Part shown: one piece after another, positions 31,741-44,285 of the stretch
Numbering within the stretch: the stretch's first letter is position 1
How the letters are laid out: each line of letters opens with the position of its first letter
NCBI GenBank assembly: GCA_948567375.1
Contig: OX419755.1
Location: 30,447,001-30,511,000, forward strand
Reading direction: 5' to 3'
DNA: 64,000 nt
Origin: Lunularia cruciata
Lineage: Eukaryota > Streptophyta > Marchantiopsida > Lunulariales > Lunulariaceae
The notes under the pieces: model-generated
The model's input: only the letters and a program-made list of their open reading frames with translations
What the model was told of the DNA's origin: nothing
Database searches by the model: none
Position numbers and translations under genes: made by a program

Positions 31741-34700
31741 ACCTTCTATGGTACATCTTCAACTTATCATGGTTAATTCTATCAAAGTGTCTTCCTCCCA
31801 ACTCCTTGAGATCATAGGTGTAATTGCCCTATACCTTCTCCACTATGAAAGGTCCAAAGTACTTAGGCAAAAACTTCTTTTGCACTCTCTTGAATCGAAT
31901 GGAATCAAACAACATTACCCAATCACCTTCTTTGAAAGTCTCCACCTTCTTCTTGCCTTGCCTCTTGTCATAGCTCTCCTTTTTTTTCCTTTGGGCTTGC
32001 TCCACTTGAACCATAGCAATTGCTCTTGCCTCTTCCAACTCCATGAGTTGATCCTTCCTTGACTTCTCTACATCACCTCCTTGTGCTTTCTTCAATCTCC
32101 TATGAATGCTTTGGAAGGTAGGAAGATCAAAGTAAATAGGTAAGGTGGACTCAATACAGTATACCAATTGAAATGGAGAATATCCGGTGAAAGTCTTCAT
32201 GGTTGTCCTATACTCCCACAAAATTGCATGAATCCTCTTGTCCCAATGATGTTTAGCCCCCTCCATTTCTGCATCTTTGGCCAACAACATGCACACGGTC
32301 TGATTGGTTCTCTCTGCCAAGTCATTGGAATTTGACTTATAGGATGTAGTTAATCTATGTGTGATAGAGAAATGTCGTAGCATGGCTGTAGTAATGCTTC
32401 TTGTAAACTCTCCTCTTCTATCAGAAACCAACTCCAAAGGGCATCCAAACCTACTGATAATACGTTCATAAAGAAATCTACCCACTTCATCTTCATTCTT
32501 GTCCCTCAATGGTCTAGCCTCAACCCACTTGGTAAGGTAATCAGTAACTACCACAATGTACCCATTGTTCCTTGGGGTTCTATTGAGAGGACTAACAAAA
32601 TCAATTCCCCACTTCTCAAAAGGTCCTAGCAATGGAATTGATCAAAGTGGTGGATTGGATGTAGACTTTCTAGCAAAAGCTTGACAAACATGACAAGTTT
32701 TGCAATTATCAAGACAATCCTTGAAAATCCCTCTCCAATGGTAACCTTCATCTAGAATCTTGAAAGTAGTCACCTTTCCTGCAAAGTGTCCTCCACATAC
32801 TAAAACTTCATGAAACTCCTTTATGAGTAGAATAGACTCTTCCTTACCCACTGCTCTTCAAAGAAGGCCATCTGCTCCTTGCTGAAAAATAATATCCTCC
32901 ACCATTGTATAAGGTCTAGATCGTGTTGCAAGGGCCTTCCTCTCCCAAGCATGCATCCCTTCTGGAGAGTTACCTCTTGTCACAAAATCCACAATCTCCT
33001 TGTACTCCATTGGAACCTTTTGAGTGATTGAGATTGTCATGAGCTCCTTATCCAGGAAGGAATCATCCACTAGCTCATCTCCATTATGATCATAGTCTCT
33101 AGATAACATATCAACATTTGCATGTTTCTTTCTTGACCTATCTTCAATGGTGTAGTCATACTCAGACAAGAGTATCATCCACCTTGCTAGTCTCCCTTCA
33201 ACATTAGGCTTGTTGAAGATATACTTCAAAGCCTTGTGATCCATGACAATAGTGGCTTTCCCTCCAATCAAGTAGTGTCTAAACTTCTTGAGACCAAAGA
33301 TCACTGCCAACCCTTCTCTCTCTGTGACAGAGTAGTTCTTCTCTGCTGAATTCATCTGCCTACTAGCATAAGCTATTGGATGATCATGCCCATCTTGGTC
33401 TAATTGACTAAGAGTTCATCCTATAGCTACATTAGAAGCATCAGTGTAGAGGATGAAAGGCTTACTCCAATCAGGTAAGAATTAAGCAAGAATTTGAGCT
33501 ACAACAAGGGATTGCTTGAGCTCCTCAAAAGCTTTGAGAGCCTCCTTGTCCTCCAAAATCACCATGTAATCTACACCCTTCTTCATGTAGATGGTCAATG
33601 CATAAGCCTTGTTGGAAAATGAGAAGATGAACCTCCTATAGTACCCAACCATCCCCAAGAATTGGCGTAGCTTTGTCAAGCTTGAAGGGAATGGAAGGTC
33701 TGAGATTTTCCTTACCTTCTCAAGATCAACTGCTATTCCATCCTTGGAGATGATGTGCCCCAAAAGTAGACCTTCTTCACATCCAAAAATACACTTCTCT
33801 GGGTTGAGTGATGCATTTGCCTCATCCAAGCATTGCAAGACTTTGATTAGGTGCTCAAAGTGCTCCTCCTTGCTCCCATAGACACAAAAGTCATCAATAA
33901 AGTCTCTCACAAATTTCCCAATGAAAGGTTCAAATACCTTGTTCATGAACTGTTGGAATGTGGCTGGAGCATTGCAAAGCCCAAAAGGCATGACCTTGAA
34001 AGCATAAGATCCCCAAGGTGTGGTGAACGTGGTGAGTTGTTGATACTCTGGTGCAATCTTGATTTGGTTGTATCCACTATAACCATCTCCAAAATTGTAC
34101 CTCTCATGACTTGCAACCTCCTCCAAGATCTCATCAATGGACGGCAATGGGTAGTAGTCCTTTTTGGTAACAGCATTGAGCTTCTTGTAATCCACACATA
34201 TCCGAAGCTTGCCATTCTTTTTCTTCACAATGACAATTGGAGACACCCATTTTGAATTCTCCACCTCAAAGATAAATCCAGCCTCCTTGAGCTTATCAAT
34301 CTCCTCCTTCATAACCAAAGATATTGGTGGGCTAATGCGACGTTGCTTTTGGCAGATTGGTCTTGCATGTGACTCCACCTCTATCTTGTGCTCCTCCATG
34401 GTGACTTCCTTCAAATCCTTGTAACTAAAAGCAAACACATTGATGAACTTGCAAAAAATCTCCTCAAATCTCACCTTCTCCTCCTTGGTAACATTTGGGC
34501 CATACTTGAGGGTAGATAACCTTCTTTCTACCTCCTCAAGTGTCAATGGTGATTTGTTTGGGTCCTTCAAAACCTTTGGCTTGGGTGCAAAATCCATAGC
34601 ACACAAGCGATATACATCTGAATCAGATTCAGATTCATCCTCCTACGTGGAAGTCTCCTCCTCCATGCTTGTGTCCACACCTGACGCTCCTTCTTCAGAA

Positions 34701-36556
34701 TCTGATTCCCAATAATCAAAAGATGGTGTATTTGAATGTGAAGTGTTGGTGGTGTTAGTCACAAGAACTATGACTCTATGGTTTGATGGCCCAATCCTCA
34801 AGTACTCTTTGTGCCATCTATCAGTTGGGCATGCTGCTCTCAACCATGGCCTCCCAAGAAGTAAGTCATAGCTTGAATCCTTCAAGACTTAGAAAGTCAT
34901 TAGATTTTGAACTCCCATAACTAAAACTACCACTTTATCTGGACGAACTTGTTGCTTGTTTGCCATGCTCACCACAAATGTTGAAGGTCTTGAGGGTATC
35001 ATACCCAACTTCTTCATCAACCTTTCTGACATGGCATTCACTACTGATCCTCCATCAACCAATGCATCCTTGATGTTGTGACCATTCACTCTCACATCAA
35101 TCTTGGAGGCATATTCACAAGCCTCCCATGGTGCTGGCTTGGCATCCACCACCCCCATTGATATTGGGGCTTTTACCTTCTTCTTCTTCTTGCTCCTCGT
35201 AGAACTCAAACCACCTCTAAGCTCCTTACTCAAGGTAGGGTTCAAAGCAATCAACTGGCCCACTATGATGTTAGCCTTGTGACTACCAACATCCTCCAAC
35301 ACATTGTAGTTCCATTGTTGCTTTGAAATCAAGAAATCCTCCATCCCCAACTTCTTCCTTGGAGTCTTTGTTGTTGATGGTGTTGAGGTGCAAGTGCTCC
35401 TAGTAGGTATAGGAGTATCCTTGCTTGGAGTAAATCCTTGAGACGAGTGAACATCCTCTGCAAAACGAGCTCTCTTCTTCTCTTGTGCAAAAAGCTCCAA
35501 ATTAAGACTCTTGGAGTTTGAGCACTCTATCTTCTCATACTTGCTCTCCACCACATCTATGGATGCTATCCCCTTACCTTTGTTTGGATTAGGAGCCACT
35601 TTGGTTTCACTACCTCCCTCTTTCCCTCTATTGGCTTCCTCCTAACCTCTTCCTCCATGGTAAGTGGAATTTGGGCAATTCCTTTGGATATAGCCTCTTC
35701 CTCCACAACCAAAACAATTTCTCTCATTGAAATTTTTGGCTGGTTGACCTCCTCTATATGGATAGTTTCCATAACTCCTAGGCCCTCTCCCTTCATTTTG
35801 ATCCACCTCTCTCTTCTCCCATTGTTTCACTACATTGATCTTGAGATCCGTAAGTTGTTTTGTGATGGTTTGAAGTGGATCCTTTGGTGGAGGTGCAAGA
35901 ATTGGAGCAACTACTACTTGTGGTGCAACCCTTGTCACCAAAGTATCAGAAGTTTCACCATACTTGTAGCCTTTAGGAGGATGCACAACCTCCTTCACCA
36001 CCAAATCACTCTCATCTCCTTCCAAACTCTCCTCCATACAAATTGCAATTTTGATAGCTTCAACCTTGGAAGAAGGTTTTTCATATCTCACCTTGTTTCT
36101 AATTTGTGGTCTCAACCCTCCCACAAAATTCTTGGTGAGCATGGCTCCTATGCCAATCATTGTAGTCTCCACATCATCCTCACCCTTCCTCAAGACTATG
36201 CAAAATCTGGACTCTAACTTTTCTACTCTTTCCACATAGACCCTCACTTTCTCTCCATCTCCTTGCTTGAGAATGTAACCTCACTCATCAATCTCTCAAA
36301 ACTCTCATCAGGAAGAAAGTTCTCAATGAGTGCTGAAGTCAAAGTCTCCCAAGACTCTTCTTGCCCATCTCTCATCTCTCTTTTGGTATTCTTACTCATA
36401 CCATGTAAGTGCTGCATCCTCAAAGAAATCTGGTAATAATGAGGCCCTCTCATTCTTCCTCCTCTCATTGTTTCCTATGCAAGCTCTCTTGAAGTCTCTC
36501 ACAAAGGCCTCCACATCTTCTCCATCCTTGCCAAAGAAAACCGGAAGTTTCCCCAT
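31741..36556 (-). pseudogene. gag-pol: A2 gag-pol polyprotein, interrupted
   Basis: Gag starts at 36556 on the minus strand (MGKLPVFF-type). Segments: 36468-35642 gag with a CCHC knuckle (CFGCGGRGYIQRNC); 35599-34889 linker and protease (LVDGGSVVNAM); 34885-34643 end of protease with LLLGRPWL; 34606-33482 RT with the FIDDF box; 33355-32858 RNase H and linker; 32851-32642 integrase zinc region (CKTCHVC); 32632-31829 core (GIDFVSPL, LVSDRRGEF) and GPF module. Frameshifts or stops at about 36245, 35600, 34887, 34640, 33480, 33357, 32853 and 32637. All domains of the family are represented, unlike A0, A1 and A3. Confidence 0.88.
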
Positions 36557-36792
36557 CTTAACCTCTCACTATCTTTGTTTTCTCTCAATTTTTCTTTTTC
36601 TCTTTTCTTTTCTCTCACTCTATAACTTATAGAGCATATACATGACTAACACCATTTGAGAGAAATCCAACCTAGGGAACACAAAAGGTTCAGGTTGCTG
36701 CAAGATTTCTATAGCAATATCAAATCCTAGAGTGCATATTAATCAAACCCTCATGGATAGTTTATCCATAAGTTGAAAGATTATCTCCATCA

Positions 36793-37242
36793 CTAATCTT
36801 GAGAACTAGTTGATGAAGGTGGTAGTATTTCTGTCACTATTCTAAGACTCTCTCCAAGATCCTTCACCAAAGTCTCCAAAAGTGATTTTACTCCACTACA
36901 CTCATGTCCTTTTGGAAGTCCTTCAACTCCACAAACCTCACACAACTCCTTGGTCTTAGATCTTCTCCCTCCCAATCTTGGTGGAGAAGGTCCAACATGC
37001 AAACCCAAGTCAAGTAAGCCTCTCCTTTCCCTCAATCTCTTGCTCTCAAGGGTCAATGGACATGAACTTGCCTTATGTCCCTTCTCTCCACACATAAAGC
37101 ACTTAGACTCACTCTTTCCTCCAAGTGGTGTAGGTTTTTGGATCCTCTCAACACTCTCTTCAAATTCTATTGTAAACTCTCTTTTCCTCAAATCCACCCC
37201 TAAAATCACCTCAAACCCTTGGAGAACCTTGCATAATCTCAA
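36793..37242 (-). CDS. Zinc-knuckle ORF upstream of gag (A2)
   Basis: About 149 residues, homologous along its whole length to the A0 ORF at 6989-7462, including CFMCGEKGHKASSC and CEVCGVEGLPKGHEC, ending SSTSSQD. The A0 start codon position is lost here (the family ATG is disrupted), so this copy begins at an internal Met. It lies between primer site (38105) and gag (36556), in sense with gag. The two copies differ by scattered substitutions but keep the frame open, which is unusual among the decayed frames around it. Confidence 0.6.
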   Translation of the reverse strand: MRLCKVLQGFEVILGVDLRKREFTIEFEESVERIQKPTPLGGKSESKCFMCGEKGHKASSCPLTLESKRLRERRGLLDLGLHVGPSPPRLGGRRSKTKELCEVCGVEGLPKGHECSGVKSLLETLVKDLGESLRIVTEILPPSSTSSQD

Positions 37243-38104
37243 TTTCCACTCTTGATGACCCTCAATGTTCCCAAGATGAATCTAAACACTCAAATATGCT
37301 TTTTGTTGATCTCAAACTCCTCATGCATGAGATCTCCACTCTGTAGAATTGACCCTTCCTCACAATGTCACTCAAATCTCCCAACCAGCATATCACAGTC
37401 CTCTGAAATTTTGTACACTTGATAAAAACTGTACAGAGTCTCTCTTTGCAAAATCTCAGATCTTTTCATTGAGCCATTTGGCCTAGACACCTTTCTATTC
37501 AACACACATATTTCTGATTTGGTCTGAAAACCACCCCCCTCACTTCAGAAACTCATAACTTCCTGCGCAAGAACGATCTCTCTCTAATTTTTGTGGTAGC
37601 AGGTAGGATACAATGCAGTCAATTGTCTTAAAAAATTTCAGAACAATACATTAAAAATTGAAGAAGTGGCAGACTCTGTACATTTTTCCAAATAGCATGC
37701 AGTTGCGGGAGCACTTTACCCTATCAACTTTCAAAAATTCTAGCCCAGTGTGCATAGTAGCACTCACAATAATTTCAATTGTGCTAACTGAAAGATAACC
37801 CAAGATATCATGTGTAGAAATTTCAAGTCCAGATCTCAAACTTGAGACTTTGCCCAAAATCACCTGAATCCCCAAAATCTACAATCCACCTCACACAATC
37901 TCTCCAATTCCTCTCATGTGTACAAGATGTACAAAATCACCTCAAAGATATCATAATGAACTATAGGGTATACAAATGGATCTTGGTTCTCAGACATAAG
38001 TTCAGCCCTCTCCTCTCCTAATGTTTTCTCCAAGTGAGCTCTCAGAGCCTCCTTCTGCCTAATGTAGAATTGAACGTGGAACATTATCTTGCCTTCTAGA
38101 GAGG

Positions 38105-38121
38105 TCCCGGCAACGGAACCA
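38105..38121 (-). other. Primer binding site of A2
   Basis: Reverse of TGGTTCCGTTGCCGGGA, next to the 5' LTR edge at 38127; identical to the A0 site. Confidence 0.75.
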
Positions 38122-38126
38122 AAAAA

Positions 38127-38804
38127 TGTAAGCCGGCTTGTCTCTTACTCAGGATGAACCTTTGATGGCTATTATGGTAGCGCACCATGGACTAAGAAGG
38201 CAAGGAACCCCAACTCCATCATACTCCTCCAAGACTCAAGACATTGCTCACTAGAGAACTCAATGAGAGACAGATAGTTGCAAATGAAAGGATGATCAGT
38301 ACCTCCTCACCCCTTGTTTATTTACTTGTGAAATATTTACATACCAAAGTTACTAATTACCATAGTAACTCAAGTTACTAGACTTAAAGTCAAGTAAAGT
38401 CAAAAAGTAGAAAGGAATATCCATTCACATGGGTATATTCCCCTAAGCATGTGGTCTTATCTTGACCCAACCACTAAGTCAATAATTCCTTCACATGGGC
38501 TATCCTTGGACTTAAGAAGAATCCAAAACAAAAAGGCTTGCGGGCCCAAGAGTTCTCAACTCTTTCCTCAAAGCCAAACACCTAGAATAATATCAAGTCA
38601 ACACACTAGAATCCAAAATAGTGGTGCTCATCTTTTCTACTTCCTCTAAAGTAAGGTCCCCTCTATCTTAGCTATGACTAAATTTAGCTAACCATGACTA
38701 AATATAGAACCATCCTTTATCTCTATATAAATAATATCTCTTAAGTACTTGTAATACCAAGCTAAATATCACAATACCACACACATGTACAAATGGGTGT
38801 TATA
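38127..38804 (-). mobile_element. A2 5' LTR
   Basis: 678 bp, from TGTAAGCCGG (mutated TGTGAGCCGG) to GGGTGTTATA (mutated ...TTACA). The adjacent plus-strand LTR fragment at 38805 belongs to A1. Confidence 0.9.
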
Positions 38805-39158
38805 GGTCAGGATAAGACCACATGCTTAGGGGAATATGCCTATGTGAATGGATATTCCTTTCTACTTTTTGACTTTACTTGACTTTAGTCTAGTAACTTG
38901 AGTTACTATGGTAATTAGTAACTTTGGTACGTAACTATTTCACAAGTATATAAACAAGGGGTGAGGAGGTACTGATCATCCTTTCATTTGCAACTATCTC
39001 TCTCTCATTGAGTTCTCTAGTGAGCAATGTCTTGAGTCTTGGAGTGTTAGCCTTGGAGGAGTATGATGGAGTTGGGGTTCCTTGCCTTCTTAGTCCATGG
39101 TGTGCTACCATAATAGCCATCAGAGGTTCATCCTGAGTGAGGGACAGGCCGGCTCACA
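38805..39158 (+). mobile_element. A1 3' LTR, remaining part
   Basis: Plus-strand LTR from GGTCAGGATAAGACC to GGCTCACA. It ends at 39158, and the B-delta ORF resumes at 39159. Confidence 0.88.
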
Positions 39159-39773
39159 GTTCAGAAGGAGAAGGAGACAATAAAAGCCGAGTTTGAGGTA
39201 GAATTGGCAATGTATAGGGAAGATTGGCTTGCAGATCAAGAATGGGAGAGAAGAATGAGACTTGAGCCATTGAAGGAGATTGTAATGAAGATGAATGCAA
39301 TGTTGAGTATAAAAGCCAACGTCCGGATCAAAGAAACAAGATTGCACAAGTTGAAGTTGTTGGTGCAAGTGATGAGGAGGAGAAATGCAAAGGATAAAGA
39401 CTTGAATGCCTTGTTGATTAGTCTTAGCACTTGTGTAGATAGGAAGATATTAGAAGTGGAAGATAATATCATGATTAGATTAGATTTAGTGAAGTTTGAG
39501 GTAGATGAACTTTGGAAGGATGTAAGAGCAAAACCCAAAGTGGATGAGGTAGGAGTCCAAATATCTTTGGAGTTACAATCGAAGATGTTGGAGAAGAGTA
39601 GGTCAAGAGATAAGGAGTTAAATAGATTACTTGCTAGTGTAATTTTAGATCAAAGTGAAGAATAAGTAGAATTGGTAGAGGAATTAGTAGTTGTGAAACC
39701 CGAGGACAGAGTAGTGTGTGAAGTTACTTCGGCATTGGAAGCCAAGTAAGAAGTAGATATTGGATCGGAGTAG
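39159..39773 (+). pseudogene. Family B protein of B-delta, part 2 (C-terminal)
   Basis: Continues exactly where 23616 stops. Reads KAEFEVELAMYREDWLADQEWE, MNAMLSIKANVRIKETRLHKLKLL, then RKILEVEDNIMIRLDLVKFEV, all lined up with the coiled-coil and C-terminal part of B-gamma. One stop at about 39663 (DQSEE*), then the C-terminus in frame pieces to TAG at 39771. Confidence 0.82.
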
Positions 39774-39931
39774 TAATAGATTTGAGATTTGAAGAGGCAA
39801 ATATGAAGTGGTGGTTTGTCATTTTGAATCTATAAGGTAGGAAGAGTTGTTAGGAAATGGTATAGTTGTTAGTAATTGCTGAAGTGCTTTGCCTATTTAA
39901 AGGTGGCATTTGCAATCATATGTTGTTCAAT

Positions 39932-42900
39932 TTGGTAATTGGGTAAGTAAAGTTTGTTCCCATAAAGATATGAGTCAGAAATTTCCAAATACAAAGCAAA
40001 GTAACAATTTCAATTCTTCCCAGTTGCATCTTTAATCTCTCAGGTAGAAACCACACCTAGAAGAGAGTAACAAGCAATGATTCTCAGTCTTGTCACAAAT
40101 TAACACTCCATAATCACAACTCCATCAAATCTTTCCAAACAATCTTGATTGTGATGATTCAGGCTCTCCCAAAAATGGCACTTCACTACAAAATGACGTC
40201 GCCTCAGAATTGTGTTCCACCCCTCCACTGAAGGCACAACTTCCTCAATCAAAATTGCTTCACATCAACTTCACATTGCACTCACAAATGCAGAATACTA
40301 CCAACACTACAATTCCTCTCAGATCTATCAAGGCATTGCTTCGATTGCACTTCACTCAAGATCAAACACACAAAACGAAGATCAAGGCTGTGGAATCCAA
40401 CATCCAACAAGCACTCTGACTTGCACTTCAAATTTCTCCAAACACTCACAAACACAAGTACAACGTTGATACTCGGAATCAAGCTCAAGCACTACTTCAT
40501 AGCACTTTGCTTTATCTATTCTCAGAAATTAGGAGCACTGAACAACAATTGACTGCAAATGCCACTCTTAAATAGTGAAACAATCGATAGTTCTAACAAC
40601 TTTACCGTTCTACAACAACTTTTCTAACCTACAGATCCGAAATGACAATGCATCTCTTTATATGTGCCTCTTCAAATCTCAAAACTGTTACTAATCCGAT
40701 CCGATGTCTACTTTGTCATCGGCTTTCAAACCCGAACCCAAAGTAAATTTACTTCCTACTACTTTTTCCTTGGGTTTCATATCTTCTACCTCTTCTACCA
40801 GATCCAACAATTCTCATTCCTGATCTGAAATTGCACTAGTGGGTAATCTTTCTAACTTTTCATCTCTTGACCCACTCTTCTCTTATGTCTCCACCGGTAA
40901 CTCCAAAGACATTTGCACTCTGATGTTATCTACTTTGGATTTTGCTCTAACATCTTTCCAAAGTTTTTCTATCTCTATTTTCACTAAGTCTAATCTAATC
41001 GAAATGTTGTCTTCTACCTCTAAGATCTTCCTGTCTACACAAGTTCTAAGACTAATTAACAAGGCATTCAAATCTGTGTCCTTTGCCTATCTTTGCCTCG
41101 TCTCCTGCACCAACAACTTCAACTCATGCAGCCTCGTCTCTTCAATCCGAATGATGGCCTCTGTACTTAACATCGCATTCATCCGGAGGACTATCTCCTT
41201 CAAAGGCTCCAATCTCATCTTCCACTCTTGTTCTCGATCCGCAAGCCAGTCCTCTCTGTACATCGCCAATTCTGCTTTGAACTCGGCTTTCACCGTCTCC
41301 TTCTCGTAATCTCTCTTCTTCTCTATATCGTGCTGCCAACTCTTGTTGCCAAAGTTGCTTCTTCTCCTTGACACTCTCCATCACCCTATCGAGCTCCTGA
41401 TCCTTTGCAGCTACTCTCGCCATAGCATGGATAACCTCTACTCTTGAATCAGCAAATTGCTGCTTCAAGATCTCGTACTTAGCTACTTGTCTCTCCCTTG
41501 CTATGTCACTCTTCTTCACAAGATCCTCTCAATAATGCACTTCTACCTTCAGGTCTTCAATTACCCGACTTCTCAATACTGCCTCTGCTTGCAGTACTTC
41601 TCTTTCCTCCTCACCTTGGGATATACTCTTCTTCAACTCCGAGTTTTCTTCTTCTAATCTCACCAACACCTGCAATACAGTCTTTACCTCTGGACAAGTT
41701 GACTGCATCTCCTTCTTCTTGTACTCCAGCTTCACCAATAGAGGACACACCACCTCCCGCAGGTACTCGACTCCATCGCTTGGGGTTACTTCTTCTTGCA
41801 TAGCCACTTCCCTTCTTACTGCTTGTTCACCCAATACTCTCCTTCTTCTTTGCAGTCTTTGTATTGGAATGGACACCTTGCTTCCCAAGCTTTCATGTGC
41901 TTCTTCCTTCACCGTACTCGGACCTACATTGTTGTTTACCTTACGTCTTGAGCAAACTCCTCTCTTCATTGCAATCTTCTTCTCTTCGGGCTCAGTTACT
42001 TCGTCTTCCAACCGTGTGTTGTCCTCGGCTTCGATCTCTGCCTGTACTTCTCCTTCTTCTTCTGCAGCCGCCGGCGCCAATGTCATTTCTCCTCCTTCAT
42101 TGTTGTTGCTACTTGTATCTCCACTCTGTAGCATTAGCTCGGGTTCCTCCTCGTGTTCCAAGTCTTTGGTCTTGAGCTTGGCGTCACCTTCCGAGTCTTC
42201 ATCCTCTGACTCGATCACCACCATACCTCGCCTTGGGTTGCCTCTCCTGGTCTTCCAAGGTTTCTTCGTATCTTTGGCTTCACCCTGCCAACTTCTCTTC
42301 TTTGAGTTCAAAGTACTTACTTCGATCTCCACGTTCTTCCTTGTCTTTGTATAGTAGTCATTGGTGCTCCCAATTTGCAAAATGTATTGCTGCTCCTTGA
42401 CATCGACCTCCTTTCTCAGATCAGGATGGAAGTGCAACACCATCCGAGTTTGCTTCGCTAAGTTTAGCAAATTCAATCCAAGGTAGAAATGCACTACAAA
42501 CGGCATGATGTAGTGTGGAGGCAATTTATCCTGCAGATTCCACACCGTTTGTCTTGTTCTCCCATGGAAACACCTCGCCCAATTGATCGGTTCTTTTGCA
42601 AATAACTTGTGAAAGAACATCGCTTGGTGTTTCATCACATACGTGGTTCTCTTCGGCTTCAGGATGGCCATCAGCGCACTCACAATTCCTCTCTACATAG
42701 GGTATTTGTAGCTCTTGACTTTGTACCCATTCTTTGTCCGCTTTGACGAGAATGCATCTCTCACTTCTTGGGTTTCTTGAGCTATCTCTCCCTTCCCCAA
42801 GAACGTGGCCCCCTGCTCCGAGCCTGCTTCCTTCCCAAGTACAAGTCTCCAATCCGACTCTGTCCAGCAAGCCGGATTTCCTCTCTTCTCTTCTTCCTTG

Positions 42901-43634
42901 GGTCCATCGAGACACTTGCTCTCGATGATTTCTGTCATAAAACCTAGAAAACTCACGTTCCAGTTCCACACCAAGAAAGTGATCCAAAGTCAGCTCAAGA
43001 CTTCGATCCTAGCAATCACATCTAACCTCCAAATTGCATGATTTCTCACTACAAATTCGGAGTTCTTCTTTCCTCCTCCTATCTCTTTTGCCTTCTCACT
43101 ATCTCTCAATTTCACTCTTGCAACTTCTCCCTTACACACTAACGTATTTCCAACTCTATTTCCCTTCCCACAATCACTTGCAAGACAACCTCTCAATGGC
43201 AAAGGAAAATTACTCGACATTTCATCATTGCAAGTTCAATTTTTATGGAGTTGCACTTTCTTTGTCTTTCTTCACTTTGAGTTTCTACCGAGAAATCACA
43301 CCTCTTGCATGCACCTATCACTATCAATCAACCTTCACGCGTATGGGCCGCCGGTTTTTGAATGGTCTCTTCTTGAATTTCTCGCCCCGACAAAAGGTTG
43401 TTAGATTGTCTTCGCCTTGGGTTGAGCTCCCCCCCGATATGAAGACTCCTTACTTCATATTGTATGCTGACAGGGCATTTCCGATTACTTCGCCTTATGA
43501 CCTAAAGTCACATTACTTCGGGTTTCATCCCCAAGACTCTTTTCTTTGCCTTCTTTGGCCATATAGGCGCAATCCGACTTCTCTATACACTTCTTCTTCT
43601 TTATTGTGAAAAAACAAATAATGTGTGCACCACA
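39932..43634 (-). mobile_element. B-family element B-epsilon, TSD TCAAT, inside B-delta
   Basis: The right edge is reverse TGTGGTGCACACATTATTTG, ending at 43634. TCAAT flanks it on both sides (39927-39931, 43635-43639). The left edge starts at 'TTGGTAATTGGG' and lacks the outer ~28 bp of the canonical 3' terminus, presumably a later deletion. It sits in the 3' region of B-delta, just past the conserved TATTTAAAGG box. Confidence 0.87.
40691..43220 (-). pseudogene. Family B protein of B-epsilon
   Basis: Starts MSSNFPLPLRGCLASDCGKGNRVG at 43220 and ends at TAG 40691-40693 (VDIGSD). The longest open stretch, 42683-41529 (384 codons), spans MKHQAMFFHKLFAKEPINWARCF, the PHYIMPFVVHFYLGLNLL segment, the K/R-rich and acidic middle, CSRRK and the start of the coiled coil. 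Breaks at about 42690, 41520, 41370 and 41085. It preserves the family layout: basic N-terminal half, acidic middle, coiled coil, conserved C-terminus. Confidence 0.8.
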
Positions 43635-43639
43635 TCAAT

Positions 43640-44280
43640 GCTCATAATTTTTGAGAATTGGTAAAGCAAAGTGTTGTGAAGTAGTGCTTGTAGTTTGAGC
43701 TTAATTCCAAGTATCAACTTTGTGTGTGTGCTTGTGAGTGTTTGGAGAATTTTCAAGTGCAAATCAAAGCGCTTGTTGGATGTTGGATTCCGCAACCTTG
43801 ATCTTCATTCTATGTGTTTGATCCTGAGTGAAGTGCAATTGGAGCAATGCCTTGATAGATCTGAGAGGAATTGTAGTGTTGGTAGTATTCTACATTTGTG
43901 AGTGTAGCGTAGTGTTGATGTGAAGCAATTTTGATCAAGGAAGTTGTGCCTTCAGTGGAGGGGTGGAACACAATTTTTGAGGCAACATCGTTTTGCAATG
44001 AAGTGCCATTTTTGGGAGAGCTTGAATCATCACAATCAAGATTGTTTGGAAAGATTTGCTAGAGTTGTGATAGAGGAGTGTTAATTTGTAATGAGATTGC
44101 AAATTAGTGCTTGTTACTCTCTTTTGGGTATAGTTTCTACCTGAGAGATTAAAGAAGGACCCAAGAAGAACTACTTGTTGCTATTTGACTTCAAATTTGA
44201 CCAATTCTGACCAATATCTGTGCATGAACAAACTTTACTTACTTGATTACTGCAAAAGTGATATTTGTCAGGTTGTCACA
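43640..44280 (+). mobile_element. B-delta 3' end
   Basis: Resumes 'tgctcataatttttgag' after B-epsilon and runs to GGTTGTCACA at 44280, then the AGTTG duplication. Contains the usual 3' blocks ('cttgatcttcattct', 'gaagtgcaat', 'gcatttgtgagtg', 'ctcttttgggt...tttctacctgagag'). Confidence 0.85.
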
Positions 44281-44285
44281 AGTTG

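Larger units (their letters stand above)
31139..38804 (-). mobile_element. Family A element A2, most complete copy, inside the A1 3' LTR
   Basis: Inverted. 3' LTR 31139-31690 (its outer ~135 bp lost), internal 31691-38126, 5' LTR 38127-38804. Primer site, zinc-knuckle ORF, gag, protease, RT, RNase H and integrase are all present in the expected order, though the frames are broken. No TSD could be shown because the left edge is truncated; the right flank is GGTCA. It faces A1 head-on, so the two internal regions form an inverted repeat of about 5 kb with a loop of roughly 600 bp. Confidence 0.9.
23617..39158 (+). mobile_element. Family A element A1, inserted in the B-delta ORF
   Basis: The 5' LTR starts at 23617 and the 3' LTR ends at 39158. 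Target flank TGTTC (23612-23616) on the left and GTTC (39159-39162) on the right form a 5-bp TSD with one base lost. Internal sequence is 25957-31077. B-zeta (24234-25951) and A2 (31139-38804) are inserted within it. The region from the end of the 5' LTR through primer site and zinc-knuckle ORF is missing. The polyprotein is the longest of the family in this window. Confidence 0.88.
21274..44280 (+). mobile_element. B-family element B-delta, TSD AGTTG, expanded by nested insertions
   Basis: The 5' terminus TGTGGTACCCACC is at 21274 and the 3' terminus ...TTGTCAGGTTGTCACA at 44280. AGTTG flanks both (21269-21273, 44281-44285). B-delta sequence is 21274-23616, then 39159-39931, then 43640-44280; together about 3.8 kb, the family length. 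The first gap is filled by A1 (with B-zeta and A2 inside it), the second by B-epsilon. The coding frame breaks at 23616 in '...GAAGATTGTTC' and resumes at 39159 with 'GTTCAGAAGG', exactly as in B-gamma. Confidence 0.9.
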
